In this document: in pieces, positions 10,066 through 18,246 of the stretch
How positions within the stretch are numbered: position 1 is the stretch's first letter
Layout: each line of letters opens with the position of its first letter
DNA from: Oscillospiraceae bacterium
Lineage (GTDB): Bacteria; Bacillota; Clostridia; Oscillospirales; Oscillospiraceae
Length of the DNA stretch: 64,000 bases
Direction: 5' to 3'
NCBI GenBank assembly: GCA_016286665.1
Contig: JAEETX010000003.1
Location: forward strand, 1 to 64,000
Notes under the pieces: model-generated
The model's input: the letters and a program-made list of their open reading frames with translations, nothing else
Database searches by the model: none
What the model was told of the DNA's origin: nothing
Position numbers and translations under genes: made by a program

Positions 10066-10691
10066 GCTTTGTCCTCCGTCTGCGTTTCCAGTCCCCGCCG
10101 GATGGCTTCGATCTCCTCCCGGCAGAATTCAAAGCTGGCTTTGTTGGTGATGAGTCTTGCGCTGATGGGCAGGATCTCCGCGACGACCGCCAGCCCGTTT
10201 TCCCGCAGGGTCGTCCCTGTCTCCACGATGTCCACGATCACGTCGCTCAGGCCCAGCAGAGGGGCCAGCTCAATGGAGCCGTTGAGGTGGATGATATCGA
10301 TGTCCCGGCCGAGGGAGGCGTAGTATTCCCCGGCGATGCGGTCGAACTTCGTCGCCACCCGCAGCTTCCGCCGCATATCCTCCCGAAAATCCCGGGGCGC
10401 GGCCACCGCCATGCGGCAGCGGCCCGTTTTCAGGTCCAGCAGCTCATAGACGTCCGGGGCATGCTCCAGGAGGATATCCTTGCCCGCGACGCCTACGTCG
10501 GCGGCGCCCCGCTCCACATAGACCGCCACGTCCGAGGGCTTCACCCAGAAATAGCGGACGCCCTTTTCCCTGTTCTCGAACACCAGCTTCCGGTTTTCCT
10601 CCAGGATGGAGGGGCAGGGGAACCCGGCACGGGCGAACATGGCATAGACCTTTTCCCCCAGACGACCCTTGGGCAAGGCGATATTAAGCAT
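10062..10691 (-). CDS. hisG: ATP phosphoribosyltransferase, short catalytic subunit
   Basis: Catalyses the first, committed step: ATP plus PRPP to phosphoribosyl-ATP. At 209 residues this is the short form, which lacks the C-terminal regulatory domain and needs HisZ, encoded directly upstream. Motifs include ALPKGRLGE at the N-terminus, VGVAGKDILLE and the PRPP-binding VDIVETGTTLRENGL. The ribosome site is GGAGAGGAGG. It overlaps hisZ by 8 bases. Feedback inhibition by histidine acts through HisZ in this family. Confidence 0.96.
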   Translation of the reverse strand: MLNIALPKGRLGEKVYAMFARAGFPCPSILEENRKLVFENREKGVRYFWVKPSDVAVYVERGAADVGVAGKDILLEHAPDVYELLDLKTGRCRMAVAAPRDFREDMRRKLRVATKFDRIAGEYYASLGRDIDIIHLNGSIELAPLLGLSDVIVDIVETGTTLRENGLAVVAEILPISARLITNKASFEFCREEIEAIRRGLETQTEDKA

Positions 10692-11790
10692 CCCGCGCCT
10701 CCTCTCCGGTCAGACGGCGCACTTCCCCGAACCTGGCCCCTTCCGGGGCCTGCCGCTGGACCATGACCGTCCTTCCCTCCGCCGTCAGAGCGCGGGCTTC
10801 CCGGCAGACACGCTCGGGGGAGACGTCCTCGTCGTACAGCAGCAGCACGTCCGCGTCCGGAGAAGCGTCCTCCGGCACGATGCGCTCCAGCTCGTCCAGA
10901 TAAACGGCAAAGCCGATGGCCCCGGCGCTGCGGCCCATTTTCCGCATCAGCCGGTCATACTGCCCCCCGGAGAGGACGCTCACCGGCACCCCGTAGACGA
11001 AGCCCCGGAAGACGATGCCGTTGTAATACTGCATGTCGTTGACCACGCTGAAATCCATGCGCAGCATTTCCTCCAGCCCGGAGGCCCGGAAGCCCCGGGC
11101 AATGGCCTCCAGCTGCCGCACCGCTGCCGGCGGGCAGGGGAGGGCGCGCAGGATGTCCAGCACCTCCTCCGGTCTTCCCCCCGCCGCGGCCAGCTTCAGG
11201 AGAGTCTCGGCCTTTTCTTCGTCGGCTCCCGCCTCCCGGCAGAGGGCGCGCAGCTCGTGGAGGTTCTTAGCGCCGATGCATTTCAGCAGCTTCCGCCGCG
11301 TTTCCTCCGGCACACCCAGCCCCTCTGTGAGAGCGGCCAGGATATCCAGCTGGGAAATCTCCAGAACGCAGCGGTCGGAGATGCGCCGGAGGCTTTCCGC
11401 CGCCAGAAGCAGCACCTCCAGAATGCAGTAATCGTCGATGGGGCCGATGCACTCCAGCCCCGTCTGGGGGATCTCCCGAAAGGCACGTGTGCTCCCCGAG
11501 GTGCGGTAGACGTTTTCGTTGTAGAAGACCTTCCGCACGCTGTCGGTCCGGTCCGGGCTGGCCCGGACGATGGAAAGGGTCACGTCCGGCTTCAGGGCCA
11601 TGAGTTTCCCGTTGAGGTCCGTGAAGGTCAGCACGTTTTCCGAAACAAGGAAATCCTTGTTTCCGGCGTAGAGATCATATTCCTCGAATTTGCGCATGCG
11701 GAACTGGGCGTAGCCGTACTGCCGGTACAGGGCCCGCAGCTTCAGCAGCGTCCGTTCCTCGCTGGTAAGGGCGTCGATGGCAGGGTTCAT
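10684..11790 (-). CDS. hisZ: ATP phosphoribosyltransferase regulatory subunit
   Basis: A histidyl-tRNA synthetase-like protein without aminoacylation activity that assembles with short HisG into an octamer and senses histidine. The 368 residues show the class II synthetase core: motif 2 region (TLSIVRASPDRTDSVRKVFYNENVYR) and motif 3-like GGQYDRLMRKMGR. The anticodon-binding domain of true HisRS is reduced. It is the first gene of the his operon, 40 or so bases after the predicted transcription start, with GGAGGAACCC before the ATG. Confidence 0.93.
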   Translation of the reverse strand: MNPAIDALTSEERTLLKLRALYRQYGYAQFRMRKFEEYDLYAGNKDFLVSENVLTFTDLNGKLMALKPDVTLSIVRASPDRTDSVRKVFYNENVYRTSGSTRAFREIPQTGLECIGPIDDYCILEVLLLAAESLRRISDRCVLEISQLDILAALTEGLGVPEETRRKLLKCIGAKNLHELRALCREAGADEEKAETLLKLAAAGGRPEEVLDILRALPCPPAAVRQLEAIARGFRASGLEEMLRMDFSVVNDMQYYNGIVFRGFVYGVPVSVLSGGQYDRLMRKMGRSAGAIGFAVYLDELERIVPEDASPDADVLLLYDEDVSPERVCREARALTAEGRTVMVQRQAPEGARFGEVRRLTGEEARDA

Positions 11791-11831
11791 GGGTTCCTCC
11801 GTGATCGGACCGCGGTTGGCGGTTCGGGATG

Positions 11832-11866
11832 TTTAGCATGATAGCATGATATCACGCTAAAGTAAA
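11832..11866 (-). promoter_or_regulatory. his operon promoter with overlapping operator
   Basis: Minus-strand TTTACT (11861-11866), 17-base spacer, TATCAT (11838-11843). A 30-bp imperfect palindrome (11832-11861, 26 of 30 positions symmetric, ends TTTAGC/GCTAAA) covers the spacer and -10. Its central 16 bases (11839-11854, TGATAGCATGATATCA) match the perfect 16-bp palindrome at the yerC promoter in 13 of 16 positions with the same CA|TG centre. The site is placed to block polymerase, so it is probably the YerC/HisR operator. Confidence 0.8.
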
Positions 11867-11905
11867 GCCCCTTTTTCATATTTGTCGCCTTGCACAGGAA
11901 ATTAC

Positions 11906-11946
11906 GGGAAACGGGCGGCTTTCTTGTGTCAGCCGCCCCGTTTCCC
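11906..11946 (-). terminator. Stem-loop after the glycosidase gene
   Basis: Stem GGGAAACGGGCGGCT / AGCCGCCCCGTTTCCC with a 10-base loop and one bulge, 12 bases beyond the glycosidase stop. The U-tract is short, so efficiency is uncertain. It separates the glycosidase gene from the his promoter region. Confidence 0.6.
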
Positions 11947-11957
11947 GCTGCGTGGTT

Positions 11958-13727
11958 TTATCCGTTCTTCTCCATGTCCTCCGTCAGCATCCGGCCCAGG
12001 ATGGTATAGACGCAGGCGGGCCAGCTGCCCCCGGCGAAGCCGAAGGTGTTGCCCAGGATGGGATGGATGAGGAAGGGCATGCCGAAATCTTTGAGGGCGG
12101 TGCAGTACCGGTCCGCGATGAGCCTGCCGGCGTCCCGGCGGGAGGATTCCAGCAGTCCGGCGCAGATGAAGAGCATGCCGGGGGGCACGATATTGCCCCG
12201 CGCGATACTCCTTCCCGTGGCCTCGAACCAGTCGGAATCCATGCGCTCCATGCTGAGGCCCCAGGGGCTGAGGAAGACCCCTTCCTCCGTGAGATCGTCC
12301 GCCAGCTTGTCCAGCACTTCCTTCGGCAGCCGGTTCCCCAGCACGGCGGGGATATAGTGCACAAGGGAGCCGGAGAAAACCTTTTCCCCGGTCCAGGGGA
12401 CGACGCCGACGAAATGTTCCCCGTCCCACTGCTTCGCCAGCATGGTTTCCAGCATGTCCTTGGAGGTCTTTTCCCACTGCGCGCCCTCCTGGGGCTTGTC
12501 CAGCAGCGCCGCCAGCTTTCCCAGGGCCTCGTACAGCAGCACCAGATAGGCGCTCAGGTCCGGGGAGGCCATCTGCATATGGTCGATGAACAGGGTGCAG
12601 TCGTCGAAGCCGGTCTCGTCCCCGTGTTCAAAGGCGGGGAGCCCGTCTCCGTCCTCGTCCCGGCAGTCCAGGAACCACCGGCCCCAGGCGGAGATCGCCT
12701 TGTACATTTCCTCCAGCTGCGCCGGCGTCAGCTCTTTTTTCAGGTCCCGGTATTTCATGAGCTGGAGGATGGACCAGCCGTGGACCGGGGGCTTGATCAT
12801 CTGGGTCACGGTGGTGACGTCGTTGTAAAGGTCGGAGAACTGCCCATAGGGGCTCACCCGGTCCAGGGGACCCATGAGCAGGCTCAGAGAGATATCCAGG
12901 TGGGGCTCCAGGGCCACGGCATTCTGGCAGACCTGCCATTGGGAGGCGATCTCCTGGCCGATCATGACGATCATGGTGTGGTCGATGCCCATGGTGGGGT
13001 CCGTGAGGAGGGACCATAGGGTGTATTCCGCCCGCTCCCGGCCCTGCTCATAGGGCTCGGCGAATTTGGGCATGGCGGCATAGAAGCTCTCCCAATCCTC
13101 CCGCATGTCCTTTTTCGCTTCGGCGTAGCCGGGGTAATCCTCCCGGGGATAGGCGGCGTGGGTGAATTCCTCCATGGCCAGGGTGAAGCGCCCGTCGGGA
13201 CCCGGCGTGGTGACGCCCTTGATGTCGCCGCTGGAGAGCTTGTCCCAGTTCCAGTAGCTGCCGAAGGAGAAGCCGGAGCCCTCCAGGCCCCGGAAGACCA
13301 TGCTGCAGGTCCAGCGGAAAGCCGCCTCCCAGGCGCCGCCCGCCCTGGGCTTCACGGTCTCATGCTGCTCCATGCTCTTTTCAAAGCACAGGCCCATCTC
13401 CCGGTCCCCCTCGGCCATCAGCAGGGTGGGACTTGCAAAGGTGAAGCGGACGGAGCCGTAGCGGGTCAGCAGGATCAGCTCATCCGACAGACGCTGCACG
13501 ACAAAGGGCACCTTGCGCCCCTGATACGTGGGGCAGAAGTCGATGAGCTTGCTGCCGTCCCTGGCGCGGGCGCTGCCCCCGTGGAGGGTGGCCAGATGCA
13601 CCGCGGCCATGCCGTAACCGTTGGCGGTGACGGAGATGCCGAACCAGGAGCCCCGCCGCTTGAAGATGCCGCCGGTGGGGGGATAAAAGTTCTTCACATC
13701 CCGGAAAAAGGGGTCCTTCCTTTCCAT
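11958..13727 (-). CDS. GH63/MGH1-like (alpha/alpha)6-barrel glycoside hydrolase
   Basis: A 589-residue cytoplasmic protein with no signal peptide. The start is the ATG at 13727, preceded by AGGAGGTACGCGC. The region DEDGDGLPAFEHGDETGFDD near residue 300 matches the 'DGDGL...HG.DSGWDNS' catalytic signature of GH63 and mannosylglycerate-hydrolase-like (MGH1) enzymes; the C-terminal GNTFGFAGGSWPACVYTIL also fits a six-hairpin barrel. The N-terminal 190 residues are beta-rich and may form the usual lid domain. It probably hydrolyses a small alpha-glucoside or glycoside; the substrate cannot be read from sequence. Monocistronic. Confidence 0.75.
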   Translation of the reverse strand: MERKDPFFRDVKNFYPPTGGIFKRRGSWFGISVTANGYGMAAVHLATLHGGSARARDGSKLIDFCPTYQGRKVPFVVQRLSDELILLTRYGSVRFTFASPTLLMAEGDREMGLCFEKSMEQHETVKPRAGGAWEAAFRWTCSMVFRGLEGSGFSFGSYWNWDKLSSGDIKGVTTPGPDGRFTLAMEEFTHAAYPREDYPGYAEAKKDMREDWESFYAAMPKFAEPYEQGRERAEYTLWSLLTDPTMGIDHTMIVMIGQEIASQWQVCQNAVALEPHLDISLSLLMGPLDRVSPYGQFSDLYNDVTTVTQMIKPPVHGWSILQLMKYRDLKKELTPAQLEEMYKAISAWGRWFLDCRDEDGDGLPAFEHGDETGFDDCTLFIDHMQMASPDLSAYLVLLYEALGKLAALLDKPQEGAQWEKTSKDMLETMLAKQWDGEHFVGVVPWTGEKVFSGSLVHYIPAVLGNRLPKEVLDKLADDLTEEGVFLSPWGLSMERMDSDWFEATGRSIARGNIVPPGMLFICAGLLESSRRDAGRLIADRYCTALKDFGMPFLIHPILGNTFGFAGGSWPACVYTILGRMLTEDMEKNG

Positions 13728-14154
13728 GCGCGTACCTCCTTGTATTTCCGGCCGCCCTCCGGGAGCGGGACCGGGTTGATTACGATATGTAATACTGCCG
13801 TCTGACCTCCGCCCGCTCGCCGGATACGGCGCGTTGATCCGGGATGGGCGGCGCAACGAAATTGAGTGACATTTTGTAACTTAATGGGTAATGTTTTGTA
13901 ATCCCGTCGTTTTCAGCAGGAAAAAAACGGAAATTATCGGTTTACGTAATCATATGGAGTATCAGTTATACCGGGAGTTATGCACAATCTCCACAAAATT
14001 GTCCACAATTACGCCCGCCTTTTGATTTCCGGGCTTCCGGCGGGGAAAAAACCGAAAATCGACCGTTGGGGGAATGGGCGGGGATGAAAAACGGGGGAAA
14101 AAGCAATGTTAACATAAATCGTCAAAAACCGGGAAGCCGGACGGAGCGGCGCCG
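13728..14154. other. AT-richer intergenic region with DnaA-box-like cluster
   Basis: About 430 bases without a gene, noticeably more AT-rich than its surroundings. It holds the glycosidase ribosome site and presumably its promoter, a 15-bp dyad ATTACGATATGTAAT (13779-13793), two ATTTTGTAA/GTTTTGTAA direct repeats near 13873 and 13893, and three DnaA-box-like 9-mers at 13978-14007. No terminator or RNA gene is evident. Confidence 0.5.
13978..14007 (+). promoter_or_regulatory. Three DnaA-box-like 9-mers
   Basis: TTATGCACA (13978-13986) matches the TTATNCACA consensus. ATCTCCACA (13987-13995) and TTGTCCACA (13999-14007) are degenerate copies in the same orientation. They lie in the AT-richer gap between tsaD and the glycosidase gene, upstream of the latter. 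A DnaA titration or regulatory site is possible; an origin is unlikely because dnaA, dnaN and rpmH are absent. Confidence 0.4.
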
Positions 14155-15177
14155 TCAGAAACGGCACAGGGCGCTGTCCGGCGACATGGTGGCGTAGGCG
14201 TTGAGCGCGCTGGTCCCGCGGACCCCGGCCAGATATTCATAGTAGCCCTGGCAGCCGATCATGGCGGCGTTGTCGCCGCAGTATTCCAGGGGGGCCAGAT
14301 AGGTGCGGATGCCGTACTTCCGGGCCTCGGAAGCCAGGCTGCGGCGAATGACGGAGTTGGCGGCGACGCCTCCGGCGATGGCCAGCTTCCCGTAGCCCAG
14401 ATGAACGGCGGCCTCCGTGGCGCGGGATACCAGCGTGTCGCTGACGGCCTTGCAGAGGGAGGCGGCCAGGTCCGGCAGGTCCAGGCTCCGGCCGGCCTGC
14501 CTGGCATTGTGGGCCAGGTTCACCACCGCGGTTTTCAGGCCGGAAAAGGACATGTCGTAGGGGTGCCCCTCCACCTTGGCGCGGGGCAGGGGATAGCGCT
14601 CCGGGTCCCCGGTCTTTGCCAGAGCGTCGATCTGGGCCCCGCCGGGATAGCCGATGCCCAGCACCCTGGCGGCCTTGTCGAAGCATTCCCCGGCGGCGTC
14701 GTCCCGGGTACTTCCCAGCACCCGATAGTCCGTGTAGCCCCGCACATCCAGGATGAGGCTGCTGCCCCCGGAGGCCACCAGGCAGGCGAAGGGCGGCTCC
14801 AGCTCCGGCCAGGCGATGTAGTTGGCCGCCACATGGCCCCGGATGTGGTGCACCGGCACCAGGGGCTTTCCCAGGGCCAGGGCGGCGGACTTGGCGAAGC
14901 TGACCCCCACCAGCACCGCCCCGATGAGGCCCGGCGCATAGGTGACGGCCACGGCGTCGACGTCTTCCCGGCGGATGCCCGCATCCTTCAGCGCCAGGTC
15001 GGCGAGCTTCTGCACCGCCTGGATGTGGCTGCGGGAGGCCAGCTCCGGCACAACGCCCCCGTAGAGGGTGTGGATGTCGATCTGGGAACTGATCTCGCTG
15101 GAGAGGACCGTCCGCCCGTTTTCCGTCACGGCGGCGGCGGTCTCGTCGCAGGAGGATTCGATGGATAAGATGATCAT
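14155..15177 (-). CDS. tsaD: tRNA N6-adenosine threonylcarbamoyltransferase
   Basis: Transfers the threonylcarbamoyl group to A37 of ANN-decoding tRNAs. The 340-residue ASKHA-fold protein starts at 15177 in a 4-base overlap with rimI. Motifs: ILSIESSCDETAAAV at the N-terminus, the metal-binding HHIRGHVAAN, LVASGGSS, AIAGGVAANS and CGDNAAMI. Its usual partners TsaB and TsaE are not in this window. Last gene of the flippase-polA-rimI-tsaD run. Confidence 0.95.
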   Translation of the reverse strand: MIILSIESSCDETAAAVTENGRTVLSSEISSQIDIHTLYGGVVPELASRSHIQAVQKLADLALKDAGIRREDVDAVAVTYAPGLIGAVLVGVSFAKSAALALGKPLVPVHHIRGHVAANYIAWPELEPPFACLVASGGSSLILDVRGYTDYRVLGSTRDDAAGECFDKAARVLGIGYPGGAQIDALAKTGDPERYPLPRAKVEGHPYDMSFSGLKTAVVNLAHNARQAGRSLDLPDLAASLCKAVSDTLVSRATEAAVHLGYGKLAIAGGVAANSVIRRSLASEARKYGIRTYLAPLEYCGDNAAMIGCQGYYEYLAGVRGTSALNAYATMSPDSALCRF

Positions 15178-15638
15178 ATCGTTTCTGCCTCGAAATATTT
15201 CGTCATGATGAGGGCGTCCTCCGGGGGACGCAGATAATAGCCCTTCCGGCGGCCCACGGTCTCGAAGCCGAAAGAAGTGTAAAGGGCGATGGCCCCTTCG
15301 TTCCCGGCCCGGACCTCCAGGCTCAGGAAGCTTAAGGCGCGCTTTTTCCCCTCGCCGATCATGGCTGCCAGCAGGGCGGAGGCAGCGCCCCGCCGCCGAA
15401 AAGCCGGGTCCACGGCCACATTGTCGATGTAGCCCTCGTCCAGCACCCACTGCATCCCGGCGTAGCCAACCGGCGCCCCGCAGAGTTCCGCCGCCAGCCA
15501 CAGGCAGCTTTCATCCCGGAGGGCCGTGCGGAAGACGCCCTCGCTCCAGGGGTCCGGAAAGCAGCGCGCTTCCATTGCCAGCACGGCCGGCAGGTCCGCT
15601 TCCGTCAGACGCCGGACCGTGATCTCACTTCGCGTCAT
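15174..15638 (-). CDS. rimI: Ribosomal-protein-alanine N-acetyltransferase
   Basis: A 154-residue GNAT acetyltransferase of the RimI type, expected to acetylate the N-terminal alanine of ribosomal protein S18. It shows the acetyl-CoA-binding block VDPAFRRRGAASALL, the preceding DNVAV strand, and the C-terminal NEGAIALYTSFGFE. In Firmicutes rimI commonly sits next to tsaD, as here (4-base overlap). Its start lies 14 bases inside the end of polA with no good ribosome site, so translation is probably coupled. Confidence 0.9.
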   Translation of the reverse strand: MTRSEITVRRLTEADLPAVLAMEARCFPDPWSEGVFRTALRDESCLWLAAELCGAPVGYAGMQWVLDEGYIDNVAVDPAFRRRGAASALLAAMIGEGKKRALSFLSLEVRAGNEGAIALYTSFGFETVGRRKGYYLRPPEDALIMTKYFEAETI

Positions 15639-18207
15639 ACCAGTTCCGGGCGAAGTGGGCCTCCGCCGTCAGGGGCACGGCCAGCTGGACCGCCCCCTCC
15701 ATCTCCTCCGTGAGGATCGCCGCCACCGTTTCCCCCAGGTCCTCGGGGCACTCGGCGATCAGCTCGTCGTGGACCTGCAGCAGCAGCTTTGCCTCCGGCA
15801 CCTCGGCGGCCAGGCGTTTTTCCACCCGGATCATGGCAAGCTTGATGATATCCGCCGCCGTTCCCTGTACGGGCATGTTCATGGCGACCCGCTCCCCGAA
15901 GGAGCGCTGGTTGAAGTTGGAGGCCTTCAGCTCCGGCAGGTAGCGCCGCCGCCCGAAAAGGGTCTCGGCCCAGCCCTTTTCCTTTGCCCGCTCCACGACC
16001 TCGGTCATATACTTCTTCACGCCGCTGTAGTGGGCCAGGTAGCTGTCCATATAAGCCCTGGCCTCCGCCCGGGTCACGTGGATGTCCTGGCTGAGGGAAT
16101 AGTCGGAAATGCCGTAAACGATGCCGAAGTTCACCGCCTTGGCCCGGGAGCGCATGAGGGGGGTGACCTCCTCCTTCCTGACGCCGAAAACCTGGCTGGC
16201 GGTAGCCCGGTGGATATCCTCTCCCTCCAGAAAGGCCTGCTGCATCACCTTGTCCTCCGCCAGGCAGCTGAGGATGCGCAGCTCGATCTGGGAATAGTCC
16301 GCGTCCACCAGCACGCAGCCGGGGGAGGCCACGAACATTCGCCGCACCTCGCCACCCAGCTCGGTGCGCACGGGGATGTTCTGCAGATTGGGGTCGGCGG
16401 AGGAGAGACGGCCCGTGGCGGTGACGGTCATGTTGAAGGTGGTGTGGATGCGCTCGTCGGGGCCGATGTAGCGCAGCAGGGCGTCGGCGTAGGTGGATTT
16501 CAGCTTGGTAAGCTTCCGGTAGTCCATGATCTTTTCCACGATGGGATGCTTTCCCCGGAGCTTTTCCAGCACCTCCACATTGGTGGAATAGCCGGTCTTG
16601 GTCTTGCCGTAGGGGGGCAGGCCCAGCCGGTCAAAGAGGATCTCGCCCAGCTTTTTGGTGGAGTTGATGTTGAATTCCTCGCCGGCAAGGCGGAAGATAT
16701 CCTCCTGCAGGGTCTCGATCTCCATCCCCAGGGAAGCGCCGAAGCGCATGAGCGCGCTGCGGTCCACCCGGAAGCCCCGGCGCTCCATCTCCGCCAGCAC
16801 GGCGCACAGGGGCAGCTCGATCTCCTCAAAGAGCGAAAGCATCCCCTGCTCGGCGAGCTTCGGCATCGTGAAATCGTAAAGCGCGCGGATCAGCTCGGCG
16901 CGCCGGCGCAGCACCGGCAGGGCTTCCATGCCCTCCGCCGGCGCGTCCGCGAGGGTCCTGCCCAGCAGCTTTTTTGCGATCCGGGGGAGGGTATAGCTGC
17001 CGTCGGAGGGGTCCAGCAGATAAGCGGCCAGGGCCGCGTCATACCGGAGGCCGGAGCGCGGGAGGCCCAGCTCTCCCAGAGCGCGCATCAGGTCCTTCAG
17101 CTCCGTGGAGGCCTTGGGAAATTCCGCCGAGAAGAATGCGCGCAGGAAGCTTTCCCCCGGCGCAGCCAGACAGTAGCCCGTCTCCCCGGCGATGAGGGCC
17201 ATGGCGCTGCGGTCCTCCGCCCAGGCGAAGAACACGATCTCCGCCTTCCGGCAGGCTTCCAGCACCGCTTCCTCCGGCGCCTCGGTCCATTCCACGGCGC
17301 TTTCCGCTTCCCCGGGCGCATCCTCCGCTGCTGCCGGTGGATGGAGTCCGTAAACCTCCGTCAGCTTCCGGAATTCCAGCCGCTCAAAAAGGCGGTAGAG
17401 GGCGTCGTTGTCCGGCGCACGGAGCCGGCAGGCTTCCGGGTCGAAGTCGAGGGGCGCGGTGCGCAGGATGGTCGCCAGCTTGTAGCTCAGGAGCGCCATT
17501 TCCCGGCCCTCCGCGAGCTTCTGCCGGACGCCGGGCTTCACCGCCGGGTCCTCCAGGCCCGCATACACCCCTTCCAGGGAGCCGAAGCGGTGCATCAGCT
17601 CCATGGCGGTCTTCTCTCCGATGCCCTTGACGCCGGGGATGTTGTCGGAGGAATCCCCCATGAGGGCCTTGAGATCGATGAGCTTTTCCGGCGCGAAGCC
17701 GTATTTCTCCCGGAACAGCGCATCGTCGTATTCCGTATAGTCGTTTTTTCCCGGCTTGGAGGTAATGAGCATCACATGGGTCTTTTCGTCGATGAGCTGC
17801 AGGCTGTCCCGGTCGCCGGTGACCAGCAGGCAGTCCCAGCCGAGGGCGGCGCTGCGATCGGCGATGGTGCCCAGCAGGTCGTCCGCCTCCCAGCCCTCCA
17901 GCCCGTAGCGGGGGATGCCCATGGCGTCGATCACCTGCTGCAGCCAGGGCAGCTGCTCCGCCAGCTCCTCCGGCATGCCCTTGCGGGTGGCCTTGTAGCC
18001 GTCGTACATGGCATGCCGGAAGGTGGGGGCCTTCCTGTCGAAGGTGACGCAGAGCGCGTCGGGGCCGTTCTCCGCCAGAAGCCTGCGGAGAATGGCAAGA
18101 AAACCGTAGACAGCATTCGTATTCAGCCCGTCCGCAGTGGTCAGCGGCCGGATGCCGTAAAAGGCCCGGTTGAGGAGGCTGTTGCCGTCCAGGACCATCA
18201 ATTTCAT
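15625..18207 (-). CDS. polA: DNA polymerase I
   Basis: Repair and Okazaki-maturation polymerase, about 860 residues. Domains: 5'-3' exonuclease (1-290: LDGNSLLNRAFYG, GLEGWEADD, GDSSDNIPG), a vestigial 3'-5' exonuclease region (300-480), and the palm-fingers-thumb polymerase with motif A DADYSQIELRILSC, motif B RSRAKAVNFGIVYG and motif C VHDELIAE. The exonuclease region has FFAWAEDRS in place of the DxE metal site, so proofreading is probably absent, as in Bacillus. I prefer the ATG at 18207, which has GGGTGAT 4 bases upstream; GTG 18216 and ATG 18213 are alternatives. Confidence 0.96.
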   Translation of the reverse strand: MKLMVLDGNSLLNRAFYGIRPLTTADGLNTNAVYGFLAILRRLLAENGPDALCVTFDRKAPTFRHAMYDGYKATRKGMPEELAEQLPWLQQVIDAMGIPRYGLEGWEADDLLGTIADRSAALGWDCLLVTGDRDSLQLIDEKTHVMLITSKPGKNDYTEYDDALFREKYGFAPEKLIDLKALMGDSSDNIPGVKGIGEKTAMELMHRFGSLEGVYAGLEDPAVKPGVRQKLAEGREMALLSYKLATILRTAPLDFDPEACRLRAPDNDALYRLFERLEFRKLTEVYGLHPPAAAEDAPGEAESAVEWTEAPEEAVLEACRKAEIVFFAWAEDRSAMALIAGETGYCLAAPGESFLRAFFSAEFPKASTELKDLMRALGELGLPRSGLRYDAALAAYLLDPSDGSYTLPRIAKKLLGRTLADAPAEGMEALPVLRRRAELIRALYDFTMPKLAEQGMLSLFEEIELPLCAVLAEMERRGFRVDRSALMRFGASLGMEIETLQEDIFRLAGEEFNINSTKKLGEILFDRLGLPPYGKTKTGYSTNVEVLEKLRGKHPIVEKIMDYRKLTKLKSTYADALLRYIGPDERIHTTFNMTVTATGRLSSADPNLQNIPVRTELGGEVRRMFVASPGCVLVDADYSQIELRILSCLAEDKVMQQAFLEGEDIHRATASQVFGVRKEEVTPLMRSRAKAVNFGIVYGISDYSLSQDIHVTRAEARAYMDSYLAHYSGVKKYMTEVVERAKEKGWAETLFGRRRYLPELKASNFNQRSFGERVAMNMPVQGTAADIIKLAMIRVEKRLAAEVPEAKLLLQVHDELIAECPEDLGETVAAILTEEMEGAVQLAVPLTAEAHFARNWYDAK

Positions 18208-18246
18208 GATCATCACCCAGGAAATATTACCCCAAAACGCCGCCGA

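Noticed and set aside
13978..14007. Chromosomal origin
   Set aside because: Only one consensus DnaA box, and no dnaA, dnaN, rpmH or gyr genes nearby.
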